Source of the DNA: Micrasema longulum
Lineage: Eukaryota; Arthropoda; Insecta; Trichoptera; Brachycentridae
DNA length: 64,000 bases
Direction of reading: 5' to 3'
Assembly (NCBI GenBank): GCA_022494885.1
Contig: JAGVSM010003666.1
Location: 1-64,000 of the forward strand
The notes beneath the pieces are model-generated. The model was not told where the DNA came from. It saw only the letters and a program-made list of their open reading frames with translations, and ran no database searches. The first letter of the stretch is position 1. Every line of letters starts with the position of its first letter. The translations under genes were made by a program, and so were the position numbers. Shown here in pieces: positions 1 through 10,299 of the stretch.

Positions 1-126
1 AAATAAATAAAATAAATAAAATAAATAAAATAAATAAAATAAATAAAATAAATAAAATAAATAAAACAAATAAAATAAATAAAATAAATGAAATAAATGA
101 AATAAATGAAATGAATGAAATAAATT
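1..126. repeat. A/T minisatellite, 9-bp unit
   Basis: Tandem array of the unit AAATAAATA, almost perfect to about position 64. It then decays through single C and G substitutions into AAATAAATG-type units. The array starts at the window edge, so its full length is unknown. Confidence 0.9.
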
Positions 127-888
127 AAAGGCATAAATCAATTTAATCAATAATATGAGTAAAAAAAATATTGCAGTGTAGAACCACGTTTATATCTAAT
201 ATTTCTTGTCCACCCTGCCAGGACTTATTAAATTCAGTTTTCTTATTTCAGGTTTTTTACAAGAATAGCTACTGAATCAGAAATATTCGTGCAGGATTTT
301 GGTTATATTTCACTCACATAAATGTATCACAGACCAAAATTTATATATTGGACTTAATATTTCTATTCCGATTTATGTTTCTTCACCCGCATCATCGTTC
401 TTTGTACAGTTGAACGCTCCAAGCGTTACAGAAGCTGGCGACTAACGGAATACGTCTCAGTCTCTGCAGAGACTTGCCAATTAATGAGTAAATCACTTAG
501 ATGTCTAAACAAGGACGAATAAATGTTTTCGAAAAGGTAGTTCAAACGGGATCGTACAAATCCAAACCGCACGGTAAAATGATCTAGAATGGATTGATGT
601 TTATCGTATGGATGCTTTATAAAAAAATAGTAAAGAACATGTCATTGAGATCAACTATTAATGATTCTGCAAGTTCATTTTGCGTCTGACATGGGTCTTC
701 ATCGAGTAATCCTTCCAATTCTTCGACATCTAATTTTTCGGTGCGCCAGAATTTTTTTTTTATCTTTAGCATGAAAAGCTTTATTTTTCTAGCGTCGAAA
801 CCATCAAACCTTCAAATCGTCGATTTAGCGCGTTTTTACGTACTCAGTACGGGTTATAGCGCGCTGTAAATGCGTTCGAAATACCAGC
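127..888. other. Unassigned A/T-rich DNA
   Basis: I see no gene or recognisable repeat here. A partly palindromic patch with two GCGCG blocks lies around 819-868. Confidence 0.5.
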
Positions 889-1078
889 CCTGTAGCTCAA
901 TCACAAATAACTATCAACGTCCTTAAAAACATGCTAAGCATTTGAGCGATCACAATGCACAATAATGAACATGCTTAAGTTATCGCTGTCATAAGTCCAC
1001 ACGTGTGTAATCTCTAAGTCAACAATGTTTTCCTCGTAAATAAATACAGTTCATTGGCGACAAATCGGCGTTTACTTT
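889..1078. repeat. Partial copy of the CAGGTAAACG-type MITE
   Basis: Closely matches 34405-34607, including the core TAGCTCAATCAC and the hairpin TGCTTA...TAAGCA, and ends in GGCGTTTACTT, which matches the right terminal repeat of the full copy at 34312-34610. The left terminal repeat is not recognisable here, so this copy looks truncated. Confidence 0.65.
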
Positions 1079-1848
1079 AAAAAATAATACAATATATTGC
1101 ATTTGCAAGATAGTAAGGAGTATATTTAATACAAAAAAGTGAAAATTAAATTACAATTACTATGGCGACTGCTTTTCTTGACATTTGGCTTGTCAACCGC
1201 CGGCTAAATGCAATAAATAGCATGATAAATAATAACTAAAAATAGCAGTTTTAGAATATGTTACATATTTGCACAGGTGAAATTCAAATATGTGATTGCA
1301 CAGCAGGATTATACGTCACGAAACGTAAATATTTTGACATTTAATATAAGTGTTCACGGATGTTCCATTGTGATCGCGAATACGATAAACAACCATGGTG
1401 AGAAATTGTTATCACGTCGCTCATTAGCACGTCGGTAGTTATTTGTGATTAAGCTACTGGGATGTTGTTTCCGATAAAGCATGGTCGCCGTAAGTCTCCA
1501 CAAGAATATCATGTACTTCATCTGCAGATTTTTTAAGAAAAAAGAAATGCAGTAATATTCCCCACAAACACTTTTTTGGCACGAAATTCGGCATGTTTAC
1601 CGCTATTAAAAAATATGTTGTTTACACCTCGGAGGAATAACATGTACTGTCATTTCAAGCCTAACTTCATAATGATGTTGGCTGTAGTATTTCCTGTTGT
1701 AAAAGGACTAAGATCACACACGGTGTCCGTCTATCGAAAAACAGCGAGAACGTATGCAAGTCCTTATTATTTTTTTAAAATATTATCAAGTGGTCGGCAA
1801 ACGCATGAATTTTGGGGAGTGCGGTGATAAATAAAAGAACGGACGACT
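1079..1848. other. Unassigned DNA
   Basis: No supported gene. An 83-codon open frame at 1576-1827 has no recognisable motif and low-complexity composition, so I treat it as chance. Confidence 0.5.
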
Positions 1849-1965
1849 CTGAGGCGATACGGCTGGTTGGGCCATATACTGCGGATGCCTCCTGAGAGCC
1901 TTAACCACGCTCGCCCGCTTTGCAAGGCATCAGGTTCTTCAAGTTAGAAGCGAAAAGGGAAATCA
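1849..1965 (+). mobile_element. LINE tail fragment (RTE/CR1-like)
   Basis: Translation at 1849-1911 gives LRRYGWLGHILRMPPESL, the WLGHxLRM motif found near the C-terminus of endonuclease/reverse-transcriptase proteins of RTE-like non-LTR retrotransposons. A short GATGATGAT tail follows near 1964. Only about 40 codons survive. The assignment rests on the motif, which is short but characteristic. Confidence 0.65.
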
Positions 1966-3210
1966 TGATGATGATTACTGTCATTTTTGCTTTTAAGTAA
2001 CATATTATAGAATCATGTTGTTAATTTCGCGGATGAGAAATATATTCAGGAAAATTAAATGATAAATTCAGAAAATTTCTGCACCCAAAAAAGGACTATT
2101 TTGAACTTGTGCGATTTTAATTGCTCATGTGCGATTTCTTCTTTTAAAAAGCACATGGAAGTTCTTTCGTAACTACATAATTAAACACTTATTTCACTTT
2201 AACTTTTTGATTGAAACTTACTGACTCAAAATATTCTTGGGAAATCACTTCCCTAGGGTAATAATGGCTTAGAAAATCCCATCATGCCAAAGAGATTCCC
2301 AGGAGATCAGAATTATTCTGCAGCAATTTATGCAATTTCTCGCAAATGAAACGAATTATCATATTCCGTTACCATTGCTACTCCGATCCGTTACCTCAGA
2401 GCTCGATTCAGTACTTTATAAAAAGTTATTCAAAAATCATTGCCTCGAAATGTAGCAGATTACTTACTTCGATAACTTGCATGAGGTGCCTTAACGATTA
2501 CAAAGGAATGTATTTGCCAATGTTTGTCAATATAATAAACTAAAATATTTTTCTCTACTTTTTTTGCATATTACAATGTACATAATATGTTATAAAAAAT
2601 ACAAAATATCGCACAAGGCATGATACAGTGGCGAGCGGTAATTTCATTTAGGTAATCTACAAAAATATTCATTAATTTGTACCTACACATAAGTTAATAG
2701 TGTTCAAAATACTAGTTTCCAAGTACAGAATCTTCAAATAATATTTGTAATCTGCAAGCTTGTTTTAGTATAAAAAAGCCATTACAGGGTTAAATGTGTG
2801 AAATAGCCTGTATATTTATTTATGGAGGAATAAGCTGAAGTAATCAGATAGTTTCATCATTCACTGAGAACGGGCTGGGCGAACTTTATAGATTTTTTTT
2901 ATTATGAAGATATAAATGGTGGCGGTAATTTATAATAAAAATCAATTATTTTATTTATTTTCCCATAAACATAGTTACTATAAAACATTATTGTCGAAAG
3001 TAAAATATAATGGTAAGCCGAGCATAATCACTTATATGGACGATTCGCCCCTGAATATACAATAAAGTTCTTATATTAAAACATAAATGTTTCTAACCAA
3101 GTAAAATCGGTAAATTTCAGTATATTCATTGTCGCACACTCACGGGTCAATGGTCCAAGGTTCGCACCCCGCTATTATCTAATATTGAGTTATTTACCAC
3201 TCATTAAAAA
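1966..3210. other. Unassigned A/T-rich DNA
   Basis: No gene, tRNA or clear repeat recognised. The open frame at 2346-2543 shows no family motif. Confidence 0.5.
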
Positions 3211-3646
3211 TGAACGTAGTTATGCAGAAATCAGCCAGCCCTAGAAAAGTGAAACTGAGATAATAGCACTTTTATGAAAAGTGTTAATAATTAAATTTAC
3301 ACAACAGTATGAATGTTTTTGACTTTGAAAAATGATAAATTCACAACGAATGTACCTATTAGTTTTTTTTATATTAAAAACAAGAATCTTATTATGTATT
3401 TGACCAATTTTAATGACTTTTAAAATACCTTAAGATTTTTGTGGCATTGTGGGTGTTTTCTGCAAATTAAGAAATACCGTTTTTGTGATCGACACTATTT
3501 TCAGAAGGTGATTATTACAGCTTTTTGTATGAAAGTGGTCTGGATGTTTTTAGCAGAACATAGAATTGACCTTACCGCACTCGATCACACCAATATCGCA
3601 TTTTTTCAAAATTGTGGACTGGCTGCTTTCTGCATAACTACGTTCA
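3211..3646. mobile_element. MITE family E, copy 1
   Basis: Bounded by inverted terminal repeats starting TGAACGTAGTTATGCAGAAA on the left, with the complement at 3617-3646. About 30 bases match between the ends. Copies with the same ends and interior lie at 52419-52857 (same orientation) and 53797-54191 (inverted). No transposase is encoded and I found no convincing target-site duplication. The 70-codon open frame at 3439-3651 is simply the element's right half. Confidence 0.85.
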
Positions 3647-4139
3647 AATGATGTTCTTGATCCGTTTACTACCATTCAACTGTACTAGATACTAGTTTCC
3701 TAGCTCTCGAGTATTAGTAGTCAATAGTTCCGTTGCCCGAAGGAATGATAACTCTGTTTCCATTCTCTGTAAGGACAACAACTTTACTTCATAGAGACAG
3801 AACTGTAACTAGCGACTACTGACTCGTACTACGGCGTGAGGTAGACGAGGCGGTAGTTGATAGTTTGTTAGCAGCAAAAAGCAGATTCACACGAGGTCCG
3901 TTACATCAGAAAATAAACAGTTGAACGTGCTAAGCAAAGAGGTAAATTTTGCATGGCATATTTCTTGAAGCAATGGCTTATTCACGTCTACGTCAAAAGC
4001 AGTTAAAACATAAATAATACCACCATGACTCTTTCTCTTTCGCGAATCATTTTTCACTACCTTTTTACCGAGGCTTCGTGCACTTTGCATTAGGGAGAAA
4101 TTAGTGACGTAATTAATTAGGTTCTTCGTTTGGCAATAA
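3647..4139. other. Unassigned DNA
   Basis: No supported gene. The minus-strand open frame at 3887-4090 has no recognised domain. Confidence 0.45.
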
Positions 4140-4478
4140 TAATTTCTCCGATGAAATTATGTATGTTTTTGGGACAAAAAGTAGCTTGTATCGATTGCCG
4201 GCCCTCCAACTATCGTTATGAAAAAAATGCGACAATCCGTTAGTTTGAGGCGACGCCGACGTCACTTATTTTGTTCACAAATCCAAAAGCCCATTATAAA
4301 ACCAAAACGGAAAGCAAACCGAATAACCATAAATATAGCAAATTAATGATAGAAATTAAAATATCTCTCCGGTTATCCCTATTTAAAAAAAATATGTCAA
4401 TCGGTCGCTCCGTTGGGCCGTGACGGAATCACAAACAAACAAACACACTTTCGCATACATAATATTAGTATGGATTCG
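4140..4478 (+). repeat. Dispersed insect repeat ending CACACTTTCGCAT
   Basis: Shares several blocks with 11118-12022: TGTATCGATT, ACAAAACCAAAACGAAAAGC-like and TCTCCGG. Both end in CACACTTTCGCATnnATAATATTA. This kind of end is common in insect genomes, attached to short non-autonomous repeats. The class is uncertain and no coding capacity is seen. Confidence 0.6.
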
Positions 4479-4779
4479 TTGTTTGAGTACGTGTTGTATT
4501 GGGCGAATTTTTTGAATGTGTCCTTATGTACAGGAGTTTTGTTTTGGGTGCGTAGACTTTCACGGTAACTATATCAATATGTATCTTTTTGGTATTCCTG
4601 TAAGTTGGATTCGTTCCGACACGCGACGTTGCGGCTACCGTTGCAGGAGCGATCTTCAGGGTAAACCGTGTGTTTTGCCAAACATTATGTTTACGCCGAT
4701 GACACTGCACTTATATTTATAGACATGCATCTATTGCGGAAAGTTAATTCCAAGAAGACTACAGTAAATTACTTAATGG

Positions 4780-5485
4780 TTGTATGATATGGGTCTTAAA
4801 ATAAATGCAAAAACGACTTAAATTATGCAGTTTAGATCCTCTTATGTACCAGCACTAAATCAAATTAATATAGTATCTCATAGTGTCAACTGTCTTTATA
4901 ATGGCATTATCATATTATGTTACTGTGAAAAAAATGGTGTAGTTAATGAATATGTGTATTTGGGCATTACTATTGATATATTTTTTTAATGGTTTAAAAA
5001 TAATACTAAAATATGTAAAAGATTAAGGACAGTAATAGGGAACATGTTTGGAATAAAATATTTCGTTCCAATAAAAACATTAGGACTTATTTATCAATCA
5101 TAAGCACAATCAATTATTAGGTATGGTATTACCAATTGGGGCCTTTCTTGTATTTTACAATTGTATTGGTTTCCAATATTAAAAAAATCAATTCTAACAA
5201 AACTCAGCTCTAAAATTTATCAACAGATATTTTTAAAAAACAAGGGTGCCTGTCCGTAAATGCTATTCTATGGCTCAAATTTGTTTCTAGGTATCGGTTT
5301 GATAGTACCTACCAGAAAAGTTATATACATATACATAATACTAGGCTAGAACAACGTGAAGGCTTGTCAGTACCGAGGTTTTCAATCAAGTATGGCCAAA
5401 GAACACTTCATTATACAATTCCTTAAATTTTCAATAAGATTCTTACGCAGATTTTAAAATAAAATGTTGACAAAACTTTTAAGAA
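4780..5485 (+). mobile_element. Decayed LINE reverse-transcriptase tail (Jockey/CR1-like)
   Basis: In one main frame, with stops, the segment reads YLGITID, then ICKRLRT, then VPIKTLGLIYQS, AQSIIRYGITNWG and LKKSIL. This is the standard order of the region after the palm domain in Jockey/CR1-group reverse transcriptases (YLG box, cysteine-lysine helix, YxxLxxSxxxYGxxxWG). Multiple stops and frameshifts make it a pseudogene. No YADD box is present, so it is 5'-truncated. Confidence 0.75.
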
Positions 5486-5675
5486 AAAAACAATTCAATT
5501 ACCAATATGTAACACGGCTTTACATTGATTATTATTTTATCTTAACCGTCAATTTTAAACATTTTTGTAAATATATTTTGTTTGAAAAACACGTATGCTT
5601 TTAGTTTTTAATACTATCTATATTACTTTTTAAATTTATATAATTTCTTTGTTTTTAACCACTAATTTTTATTTT

Positions 5676-5717
5676 TCACCGACCGGTTTCAAAGCAAACA
5701 AGCTTTTCCGTCAAGGT
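5676..5717 (-). ncRNA. Hammerhead-like motif, family beta, left arm
   Basis: On the minus strand: a stem I strand ending ACC, core TTGACGG (consensus CTGANGA, two changes), stem II AAAGC/GCTTT of 5 perfect pairs around TTGTTT, an intact GAAA, self-complementary CCGG as stem III, then U-C as the cleavage position and GGT pairing with ACC. The core changes predict weak or no activity for this copy. Confidence 0.6.
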
Positions 5718-6022
5718 TTACGTAACTAATGAATTGATTCCTTTTTTATTTTTATCATGTTAACTAAATACTACACGTGGACCTAATAAATCAAGTCGTT
5801 CTTTCCTTACACGGGTGGTAATTTGATATCATTATTTTCGAAGTAAGACAGGAGAGGACTAAAAGAAATATTGTTTATTTAGTTATTCTTTTTATAAATG
5901 ACATTTTTTCAAATTAATTATCTAATTCCCTACCATCAAACATTAAACCGGCTTTCTACACAACTAATAATATGGGAACATTGTTAAAAAAACAAGAAAA
6001 AAAAAATCCATAAATATAATAA

Positions 6023-6379
6023 ATCTGGAATATACCAATTAAATTGTAATGATTGCGATTCAATCTACATTGAAAAAACTAAAAGAAACTTTAATATTAA
6101 TTAATATTAAAAGAACACTTAAGATGCTTAAATAATAATAATTTTTCTGAATTCGCAAATCATCTGATAGAATATGATCATAACTTCAAAAAAGACACTG
6201 AATTAAAAGTACTTCGTGTTGAAAATAAAATATTAAAATTAGACAACTTAGAAACCTTAGAAATTAAAAAAGCGATTCATAATAAGAAAACAATAATTAA
6301 TAACCAAATAAACAATATTTCTTTTAGTCCTCTCCTGTCTCACTTCGAAAATAATGATATCAAATTACCACCCGTGTAA
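6023..6379 (+). pseudogene. Penelope-like GIY-YIG endonuclease remnant
   Basis: Starts SGIYQLNCNDCDSIYIEKTK: GIY is intact and the second box reads YIE instead of YIG. After a frameshift near 6100 it continues EHLRCLNNNNFSEFANHL, then LEIKKAI and IINNQIN, ending at a TAA within the right arm. The order GIY, YIG, KEHxR, FSEFANH, LEIKKA and INNQI matches the minus-strand frame at 41853-42380. In Penelope-like elements this C-terminal nuclease nicks target DNA during integration. It is broken by stops and a changed second box. Confidence 0.8.
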
Positions 6380-6467
6380 GGAAAAAACGACTTGATTTAT
6401 TGGGTCTACGTGTAGTATTTAGTGAACATGATAAAAATAAAAAAAGGAATCAATTCATTAGTTACGT

Positions 6468-6510
6468 AAACCTTAACGAAGAAGCTTGTTTGCTTTGAAA
6501 CCGGTCGGTG
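6468..6510 (+). ncRNA. Hammerhead-like motif, family beta, right arm
   Basis: Mirror of the left-arm motif on the + strand: core TTAACGA, stem II GAAGC/GCTTT, intact GAAA, CCGG, U-C, then GGTG. The left arm has G at the last core position where this one has A, and this one has A where the left has G. Both share T for the first C. Confidence 0.6.
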
Positions 6511-6538
6511 AAAATAAAATTAGTGGTTAAAAACAAAG

Positions 6539-7245
6539 TTGTTTTATTTATTTTGTTATAATGAATAACCACAAAATTAGTGCTTCAAATATAAACTTTA
6601 TATAATATAATTTCTTTTACTTTTTTCTTTGTAAAGGAAAAATAAGAAACCTGCTGACAAGCCAGTTTGGCGGTTTGGTGGTTTTTATTATTTTCCCTTT
6701 TATATTTTCCGTTCATGTTTACCTTCTTAAATAAAAAAAAACTTAAATAGCGTATAAAGCGATCGTGCGGCCGTACAGAATCACATCCATTTGCGGAGAC
6801 GACCAGTACTTCATTAAAAAATTGTAAAATCTTTTAAAAAGTTCATTAAATTATTCCAGCTTATGTTCAATATGTCAGTTTAGTTTATTAAAATTCATAA
6901 TGACTCTTTTGGCAAACGCCGGTAAAACTTTTCCCTTTGTTTTGAAATTTACCGCCTGGTTTCAAATTTTAAAAATATGATCGTTGTAATTACAATGCCA
7001 TTGCTGAGCGAAATTTTTTAGCTTTAATAATCTTCCGTGACGACATTAGACTATACAACAAGAATAAATTAATTGGTACAATTATTTTTATGATTCACAT
7101 ACAGTTTAATCACGCTAAATCATTTTGATACAATCACTCATCTTCATATTTTGTTCGAACTCACACAATGCGAGGTAAATAAAGTACCTATGTCTAAATA
7201 TCATTTTCAAAACTATTTTCTTTAGTAAATTACTAGTGAAATAAA
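6539..7245. other. Unassigned A/T-rich DNA
   Basis: No gene or repeat boundary recognised. Confidence 0.5.
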
Positions 7246-7580
7246 TTGTGTAAATCATTCTCGCGTAATCAATTCTTATATTTAAAAGAGATTCATACTT
7301 TATGTAATGCTGAAATAAGGATTATCAACAAAATTAAGAAAGGAGTCCTGCATTGGTCTAAATATGCAAAGCGAATGAACAGCAAAAGAACGGCTAAAAA
7401 TATTTACGCCGTACGACGCCAGTGTTAATGGATGTAAAAAGTCCATATTAAACAAATTCTTCAATATGGACATGTCAGAAGTAGGAATAATCGGCGCGCG
7501 TGTATTAGAAGATGTATGAATGTAGATAAAACGAAATGTATGTGCAAATTTAACGTATTTCAACAAACTGTCGCGTGAAG
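7246..7580 (+). mobile_element. RTE-like LINE C-terminal fragment
   Basis: Reads INKIKKGVLHWSKYAKRMN, then (other frame) NNRRACIRRCMNVDKTKC. The pairing of an RxxxGxLxWxxHxxRM block with a NRRACMxRCMNVxEA block is the usual C-terminus of RTE-type retrotransposon proteins in insects. The two blocks lie in different frames, so it is a pseudogene. Three further copies of this protein type lie on the minus strand at 22091-22640 and 40440-41225. Confidence 0.75.
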
Positions 7581-7659
7581 TCAAAATTTTGTGACTTTTT
7601 GAAAAACTCTAAAATTAAACATTTGTCAGTGTGTAATGTAATAAGTGTTGATGTTATTA

Positions 7660-8040
7660 TCATCGTGCATACGAGAGGAAGAGGATCTACGCATTCGAGA
7701 TGTGGTGTTGGAGAAGGCTGCTGCGTGTGCCTTAGACAGCCAGAAGGACGAATGCATCGATACTGGAAGAGCTCCATATTACAACTCGTCAGTGGTGTGT
7801 TTGAGGAGGAAACTGTCTTTCTTTTGACATATTGCTAGACGTGAGCCAGAAAAGGCAATAATGTCTGGCTGAGTTGAAGGTAGGAGAAGCCGGGGTAGAA
7901 TCGCATATAGATGGACTGACCAAATAAAGGTGGCTACGGGGCTTATATTTGATGAGTCAGATCGTCGGGCTGAGGACAGACTGGAGTGGAACAGACTAAT
8001 CAGAAGTGTTCATGGTGATCACGATCCTCAGCATTGAGGG
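7660..8040 (+). mobile_element. Second LINE C-terminal fragment
   Basis: Reads AFEMWCWRRLLRVP, then a stop in place of W, TARRTNASILEELHITT, a shift, HIARREPEKA, SRGRIAYRWTDQI, AEDRLEWNRLIRS and finally HDPQH followed by a stop. These blocks (MWCWRR, TNxSIL, GHIxRR, RGRxxxRWxDQI, AEDRxxW) follow the order of the C-terminus of insect endonuclease/reverse-transcriptase LINEs. One nonsense codon and at least two frameshifts are visible. It follows the 7246-7580 fragment but is a different family. Confidence 0.8.
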
Positions 8041-8623
8041 ACCGACTTGGAAGAAGTTATTATCATATCCAAATTTGAAACAGTCAACTATATTCTAAAA
8101 ATCCCTCTGCTCCACTCTTCCAATCCTCCACTCTATTTCCTCATCCTTTCTTTGCTCTTTTTTTCTCTTGTCTTATGTAATATTCTCTTGACTGAGTAAC
8201 ATGTTCTCTCATTATATTTCTGAAAAACTTTTAACTGAATGTATTGAACTATTTTTTATATTTTATATTTTTATAAAACAACTGTGGTTTTTCCTAAATA
8301 AAAATAAAAGGCTAAGTGATATGGCGTTCCACCCTCTCTGCCTACCCTTACGGGAAAAAAGCGTGATGGTTTATTGGAATATAATATAGGCAAACATACA
8401 AATTCACATATATTTGCATTGGCATAATATATTATATTATGCTCTATATTATAATATTATATAATGTAATAAAAGGCAAAACGCATAATGTTTTTTTTTT
8501 AATGTTTGCTTTTATTTACATTTTTTATTTTTATCCTTGTCCGGGTGGATAAATAATACACTTCTCTCTGTGAAATATAATCATAATTCTAGACGATTAT
8601 TTTCAACTCAAGAGCTACCTCTC
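8041..8623. other. Unassigned DNA with an AT palindromic patch
   Basis: No gene. Positions 8424-8470 are a dense run of TATAATATTATA-type palindromes. Confidence 0.5.
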
Positions 8624-8645
8624 CGGCTCGACTCGTGGTGTACAG

Positions 8646-9496
8646 CAGTGCTCCGCAACCGGTGTGCCGTGGCACACTGGTGTGCCGTGAGCTGGATACA
8701 GGTGTGCCGCGGTCAAATTCAATGTATTTTGACATTTTAGTATAGAATAATAATAATTATTATAATATAATATAATGTGGTTTATGTTGAGTGATGAAAA
8801 CTGGCGGGACATCTAGCGGAAATACAAGTAAGTTTTGACGGAATCTGACGGGATTTTCTGTAGATTTTAGCGGGAATGTAAATGACAAGGTGGCAACACT
8901 GAGCGGCTCAGTTCACGTATACTCGTCTGATATTACTGTCGTGTGCAGAGCTGCCACTATTTTTACAACACAAAGTTAAGTAAACAAGTTTCCACCACTT
9001 ACGATAATTACCATTAATTGTGTTGTTGAATTGTGTGTGGTTACAACATATTTATGTGAGCAAAGTTTTTCAACGCTTGTATTAATTAAAAATGATAAGC
9101 GGTCATGCTTAAAAGGTCTTGACCAAGAACTTCGGGTTGCGCTGTCAAAAATCGAGCCGAATATAAAACTTTTGTGTTCATTGAAACAAGCGCAGGTATC
9201 ACATTAGTTTAGTTAGCTTCTATTTTTAACTGGTTTTATAACTATTTTTTAATTGGTTTGGCTGAGTTTTGAAAATTTCTCCCCTGGAAATGTTCCAAAA
9301 CTGCGGTAAAATTTTAAAATTTCGTAAAAAAAAAATGTTATAGTTATATGTATGTATACCTTTCAAATAAAAAAACTAAAAATTATTGTAAAATTTTGTA
9401 TCAATTTAATACCTATATATCTTAGCTTTTGGTGTGCCGCGTAATTCTAGGAAGAATTTTGATGTGTCGTAGGTGAGAAAAGGTTGCGGAGCACTG
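8646..9496 (+). mobile_element. hAT transposon, internally deleted
   Basis: Perfect 15-base terminal inverted repeats CAGTGCTCCGCAACC (8646-8660 and complement 9482-9496), flanked by a perfect 8-base target duplication GTGTACAG (8638-8645 and 9497-9504). CAGNG ends plus an 8-base duplication define the hAT superfamily. At 851 bases it is far too short for a whole transposase. A C-terminal remnant persists at 9046-9207, so this is a deletion derivative of an autonomous element. Confidence 0.93.
9046..9207 (+). pseudogene. hAT transposase C-terminal remnant
   Basis: 54 codons in one open frame starting TYLCEQSFSTLVLIKNDKR and continuing LDQELRVALSKIEPNIKLL to a stop. This matches the hAT C-terminal dimerisation region (CExxFSxL, IKxxxRxxL, ELRVALSxIxPxI). 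It lies inside the element at 8646-9496 in the expected place near the 3' end. The catalytic core is absent, so it is inactive. Confidence 0.85.
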
Positions 9497-9619
9497 GTGT
9501 ACAGGATGGCGCGTCACTATCATGTTAGAGGTTCCGGGTTCCAATTCTGGTTAAACCGATATAAAATATTTTTTTTAAAAATGGTTTTAGTCGGAATTGT
9601 GATATTACACATGGACAGA

Positions 9620-9930
9620 ATACGAACTTAAAACGAAGGGGGAATTATATGTTTTTTTTTTATTGAGCTCGGTAGTTCAGGCCCATGAAAGAGTGAGTGG
9701 AGAATTTTAAATAGAACTAGATTGGTTTTAACGGTCTTGAAGAGAAATATATTTAAGCTAGTTTCTAACTCATTATAATTATATTGGTCTCTGGATAAGC
9801 TCAACCTACCTATATTTCTTAAAAATCGATGTTGAACTGATTCAACATTTTTGATGCGAACATCATAACTCGGAGACCAGATAACAGAAGAATTCTCTAG
9901 GTGCGGGATCATAAAAATAAGAGAAAATAA
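9620..9930 (-). mobile_element. LINE reverse-transcriptase tail (Jockey/CR1-like)
   Basis: A minus-strand open frame, 9628-9912, reads LENSSVIWSPSYDVRIKNVE, then SVQHRFLRNIG and FKTVKTNLVLFKILHSLFHG. The blocks LExxSxIWSPxY, ExVQxxFLR and LFKILHG are standard for the thumb and tail of Jockey/CR1-group reverse transcriptases. It is short and lacks the catalytic palm, so it is a 5'-truncated remnant. Confidence 0.8.
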
Positions 9931-10299
9931 AAATTAATTTTATGAAAATACAGCTTATTTGGGCTTGGTGCTTTTTGGTAGACAGCCAGCTAAGTGCTTC
10001 TAACTTCTACCGACAAAAAATTACTTCCCTCGTACGATTCTTAATGATGTTTTACTCCGCACAAAATTAGATCAGTATTCATTAGTGATGGGTTCATGTG
10101 TTCGCTGAACTAATCTCTGCAATTACCATTTTTTCATCATAATTCATTTTGATAATTTGGTGAGAATAATCACAGAGCTGGCGGAAGAATTTGGGCACGC
10201 CTTTCGTTTCATATTCAAGCTCAACCGGGCTCTCGTATTTAGCGTCATCAACTTTATAGCATCATGAAAACATTTTTATTTTATTTATCAAACACTTTA
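9931..10299. other. Unassigned DNA
   Basis: No gene or repeat recognised. Confidence 0.4.

Larger units (their letters stand above)
5647..6538 (+). mobile_element. Penelope-like cassette with inverted arms (family beta)
   Basis: Two arms of about 239 bases, 5647-5885 and 6301-6538, are inverted copies at high identity. They flank a + strand remnant of a GIY-YIG endonuclease reading frame. The last codons of that frame run into the right arm, so the left arm is an inverted copy of the element's 3' end. Each arm carries a hammerhead-like motif. Inverted or tandem terminal repeats, a GIY-YIG domain and hammerheads are together diagnostic of Penelope-like elements. The reverse-transcriptase part is missing. 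Confidence 0.8.
8624..9590 (+). mobile_element. tRNA-headed SINE split by a hAT element
   Basis: Joining 8624-8645 to 9505-9590 gives a tRNA-like head: an A-box-like CTCGTGGTGTACAGGATGG and a B-box-like GGTTCCAATTC, followed by an A/T-rich body. The hAT transposon at 8646-9496 sits within the A-box region, so this SINE predates that insertion. The promoter is destroyed. Family membership relative to the other SINEs is unclear. Confidence 0.6.

Noticed and set aside
7300..7777. Minus-strand frames at 7300-7584 and 7550-7777
   Set aside because: They are shadows of the + strand LINE fragments, whose reading shows conserved protein blocks.
8889..8901. GGTGGCAACACTG inside the hAT element as another hAT end
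   Set aside because: It looks like the tip CAGTGTTGCC reversed, but I found no partner end or duplication.
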